Shown piece after piece: positions 6,504-8,803 of a DNA stretch of 8,803 nt (its first letter is position 1; each line of letters begins with the position of its first letter). A program made the translations under genes and the position numbers. The stretch lies in NCBI GenBank assembly GCA_947644475.1, contig CANRZQ010000108.1, positions 1 to 8,803 of the forward strand, given 5' to 3'. The notes beneath the pieces are model-generated. The model did no database searches, had not been told where the DNA came from, and saw only the letters and a list, made by a program, of their open reading frames with translations. This DNA comes from an uncultured Muribaculaceae bacterium (lineage in GTDB: Bacteria; Bacteroidota; Bacteroidia; Bacteroidales; Muribaculaceae).

Positions 6504-8803
6504 TTAGAAATCAACCTGCACGCCGGCAATGAATTGGCGGGTCGAGGGATAGTATGTGCGGCTGCCCTGCGCTCCGGGTTCGAGACCGTTTACCTGGTAC
6601 GACGACGGATCTACACCGCTGAATTTTGTGATTGTGAACACGTTCTTTACTGTTCCGAATACTCTCACACGGTCGAGGAAGCGGCATTTTGCCAGCGGGA
6701 GGGTGTAGCCGAGGGTGAGCATGTCGAGTTTGAAATAGTCGCCTTTTTCAAGGAAGTAGTCGCTTACCACGGGGGCTGTGTTGGGCGAGATGTCGAAGTT
6801 CTTGCCGTAGGCTTTCTTCAAAACGTTTCCGTTGAAATTGCGTGTTCCGTAATAGAAGTCGTGAATGTTGAAGATGTCATAGCCGAAGGCTCCGCGGAAG
6901 AACAGAGAGAGGTCGAAGTTGCGATAGCGGAAGTTGTGGCTGGTCGACATCGTGAACTTGGGCATGCCGTTGCCTACGATGGTGCGGTCCTCATCCGTAG
7001 CCTGCGAGGCCTGGATTATGTCGCCGTCCTTGTCGTACACGAGCCAGTTGCCGTCCTCGGTGATTCCGGCATAGCGCCACATGTAGAAATTGCCGAGCGA
7101 CTTGCCTTTCTCGATGCGCTGGAGGTTGTAGAAGGGATAAGGGTCCTGGGTGCCGCACACATTGTAATAATCCTGTCCGACATACTGCGAGTTGCTGAAC
7201 TCGACAAATTTATTGCTCATCACCGTGCCCACTACTCCGAAGTTATAGGAGAAGTCCTTGGTGTCGACAACATTGAAATTCACATCGAACTCAAAGCCGG
7301 TGTTTTTCATCGTGCCCACGTTCACGAATGTCTCGTCGTGGATATTCGGCGGCACGGGCACCTTGTAGTTGCCAAGAAGGTCTTGCTGGCGACGGTTGAA
7401 ATAGTTGAGCGAGCCGTATATGCGGTTGTTGAGCACGGAGAAGTCGAGACCTACGTTCCAGTTCTTGCCTTTTTCCCATTTCAGGTCGGGGTTGACGTTT
7501 TTGCCGGGGCCCCACACCTGGAAGTATTTTCCATTGTAGAAGTAGTAACCGAAACCGCTCATGGTGTTGATTGAGAGGTAGCTGCCGAAGTCCTGGTTAC
7601 CGGTGACACCGTAGTCGGCACGGATTTTCAGGTCGTTGATCCAGTCGATGCCTTCCATAAACGATTCCTGAGAAATACGCCAGCCGGCCGACACTGCGGG
7701 GAAATTACCCCATTTGTGATTCTGTCCGAATTTCGACGAGCCTTCGTGACGCAGAGAGGCTGTGAACAAGTATTTGCCGTCGAAATCGTAACTTACACGT
7801 CCGAAGAATGAGATGAGTTTGGCGTCGTTCTTGTAACTTCCCATCATTACCTCGCCTTCTTCTTTGGCCCATTCGCCCGAGCCAAGGTTGTCGGCTCCGA
7901 GGCCGTCGTTGGGGAAGTCTTTATTCTCGGCGTTGAATCCGGAATATTGCGAATACTGATAGGAGTAGCCGGCCATAGCCTTGATGTTGTGCTTGTCGGC
8001 GATAGTTGTGCTGTAATTGGTGAGCCATTCGAGCACATACTGGCGTTCTTTTGAATATGAGCGGCTTGCGACACCGTCGTGGCCGTCGTTGATTGAGTTT
8101 GTGCTTGTGGAGGGGCGGAAGTACGAGTTGTTGTTGCTGTACTGATGGTCGGCAAACATCACCTGGGTTGTGAGCCGGTGGTTGCTCTCGCCATTTTTAG
8201 AAAGGAGGGGAAGAAGATTGAGTTTGAGCGTGCCGTCCCAGTCGAGGAGTTTTGTGTCGGCATGGTCTTTTTCGAGTTTCTGACGCTCCACGGGGTTGCT
8301 GCCCACAATCTGTCCGTAAAAATTATAGTACTGGGCAGAATTCTCGGGATTCATGAGCGGAGTTGTCGGGTTGGCTTCGAGGGCATCCTTAAACACGCTC
8401 CAGTCGGCATTGTCGCGGTAAATTATACGCGGGGCCACATTCAGCTGTATTGTAAAGAGGCCGCCCTTTGTGGTGTGCATCACAGATGCACGCGCGCCGT
8501 ATTCCTCGCGGTTGGAGCGCAGGTCGATACCGTTGGCGTCGCGGTAGTCGGCGCTGACGCGATAGTTGCTCTTTTCATTGCCGCCGCTCACTGTCAGCGT
8601 GTGCTGCATGGTAAAGCCGGTGCGCGACACAGCGTCGAACCAGTCGAGGTTGCCGCCAAGGTCGACGCCACGGTCGCCCCAGCCGAGGCGCACGTCGCGG
8701 AAGTCCTGCGCGTTCATCATGTCGAGTTCCTTTTTCACCACATCCCAGACCAGCGTGCCGGAATAGGATGTATGTGTGTTGCCGTCCTTGCTGCCTTTCT
8801 TGG
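6504..8803 (-). CDS. SusC/RagA-family TonB-dependent outer-membrane transporter (5' end cut by window)
   Basis: The frame is open from the right edge to TAA at 6506-6504 and gives 765 residues. The first visible residues, KKGSKDGNTHTSYSGTLVWD, correspond to the segment just after the plug domain (the family's TTKKG motif), so the signal peptide, carboxypeptidase-like domain, TonB box and plug lie beyond base 8803. What remains is essentially the whole 22-strand beta-barrel, including the family-typical region YGVTGNQDFGSYLS and a C-terminal strand ending GVQVDF, whose final aromatic residue is the usual outer-membrane assembly signal. Full-length members are about 1000 residues. A GTG at 8741 could be mistaken for a start, but the homologous sequence continues upstream without a stop. 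It imports oligosaccharides together with the SusD-like lid encoded next to it. Confidence 0.96.
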   Translation of the reverse strand, partial: KKGSKDGNTHTSYSGTLVWDVVKKELDMMNAQDFRDVRLGWGDRGVDLGGNLDWFDAVSRTGFTMQHTLTVSGGNEKSNYRVSADYRDANGIDLRSNREEYGARASVMHTTKGGLFTIQLNVAPRIIYRDNADWSVFKDALEANPTTPLMNPENSAQYYNFYGQIVGSNPVERQKLEKDHADTKLLDWDGTLKLNLLPLLSKNGESNHRLTTQVMFADHQYSNNNSYFRPSTSTNSINDGHDGVASRSYSKERQYVLEWLTNYSTTIADKHNIKAMAGYSYQYSQYSGFNAENKDFPNDGLGADNLGSGEWAKEEGEVMMGSYKNDAKLISFFGRVSYDFDGKYLFTASLRHEGSSKFGQNHKWGNFPAVSAGWRISQESFMEGIDWINDLKIRADYGVTGNQDFGSYLSINTMSGFGYYFYNGKYFQVWGPGKNVNPDLKWEKGKNWNVGLDFSVLNNRIYGSLNYFNRRQQDLLGNYKVPVPPNIHDETFVNVGTMKNTGFEFDVNFNVVDTKDFSYNFGVVGTVMSNKFVEFSNSQYVGQDYYNVCGTQDPYPFYNLQRIEKGKSLGNFYMWRYAGITEDGNWLVYDKDGDIIQASQATDEDRTIVGNGMPKFTMSTSHNFRYRNFDLSLFFRGAFGYDIFNIHDFYYGTRNFNGNVLKKAYGKNFDISPNTAPVVSDYFLEKGDYFKLDMLTLGYTLPLAKCRFLDRVRVFGTVKNVFTITKFSGVDPSSYQVNGLEPGAQGSRTYYPSTRQFIAGVQVDF

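Larger units (their letters stand above)
1..8803 (-). other. Partial polysaccharide utilization operon (susC-susD-susE/F-GH27-like-GH97)
   Basis: Five consecutive genes share one strand, with junctions of 20, 24, 16 and 14 bases and no room for internal promoters or terminators. The order is that of a classical Sus-like PUL. Three successive products (SusD-like, SusE/F-like and GH27-like) are predicted lipoproteins with acidic residues after the cysteine, hence on the cell surface; the GH97 is predicted periplasmic. No regulator (SusR, hybrid two-component system or ECF sigma/anti-sigma pair) is in view; it may lie beyond either edge. Inferred flow: surface binding and trimming, SusCD import, then periplasmic release of monosaccharide. 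Confidence 0.9.

Noticed and set aside
6504..8741. GTG at 8741 as the true start of the SusC-like protein
   Set aside because: The frame stays open to the window edge and the upstream residues match the SusC segment that follows the plug domain, so the gene starts outside the window.

Overview
The window is an internal slice of a polysaccharide utilization locus (PUL) from a Bacteroidota gut-type bacterium, probably order Bacteroidales. The evidence is a SusC/SusD pair, a SusE/SusF-type glycan-binding lipoprotein, lipoproteins with acidic residues right after the lipobox cysteine, A/T-rich leaders without a Shine-Dalgarno sequence, and GC-leaning third codon positions. The GC-leaning codon use would fit Muribaculaceae better than low-GC Bacteroides, but I cannot settle genus or family from the sequence alone.

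All five genes are on the minus strand and read from right to left: susC-like TonB-dependent transporter (5' end beyond base 8803), susD-like lipoprotein, a five-domain SusE/SusF-like lipoprotein, a clan GH-D (GH27-like) lipoprotein glycosidase, and a GH97 (SusB-type) glycosidase whose 3' end lies beyond base 1. Gaps between genes are 20, 24, 16 and 14 bases, so this is almost certainly one operon. Its promoter would lie upstream of susC, outside the window. There is no stretch over 300 bases without a gene, and I see no RNA gene, insertion sequence, CRISPR array, regulator gene or terminator.

How the genes work together (inference): the SusE/F-like protein and the GH27-like enzyme sit on the outer face of the outer membrane and bind and trim the glycan. 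SusCD imports the oligosaccharides. The GH97 enzyme, which has a cleavable signal peptide and no lipobox, finishes hydrolysis in the periplasm. The GH97 has a glycine where retaining alpha-galactosidases of that family have an aspartate nucleophile, which predicts an inverting alpha-glucosidase. The GH27-like enzyme lacks the usual alpha-galactosidase Asp-Asp-Cys-Trp signature. Together they point to an alpha-glucan, perhaps dextran or another alpha-1,6-rich glucan, rather than an alpha-galactoside. No GH13 amylase or GH66 dextranase is in view.

The points most worth following are the non-canonical GH27-like enzyme, the five-fold binding-domain array with two sequence subtypes and no N-terminal spacer domain, and a perfect 9-bp hairpin inside the signal-peptide codons of the GH97 gene.
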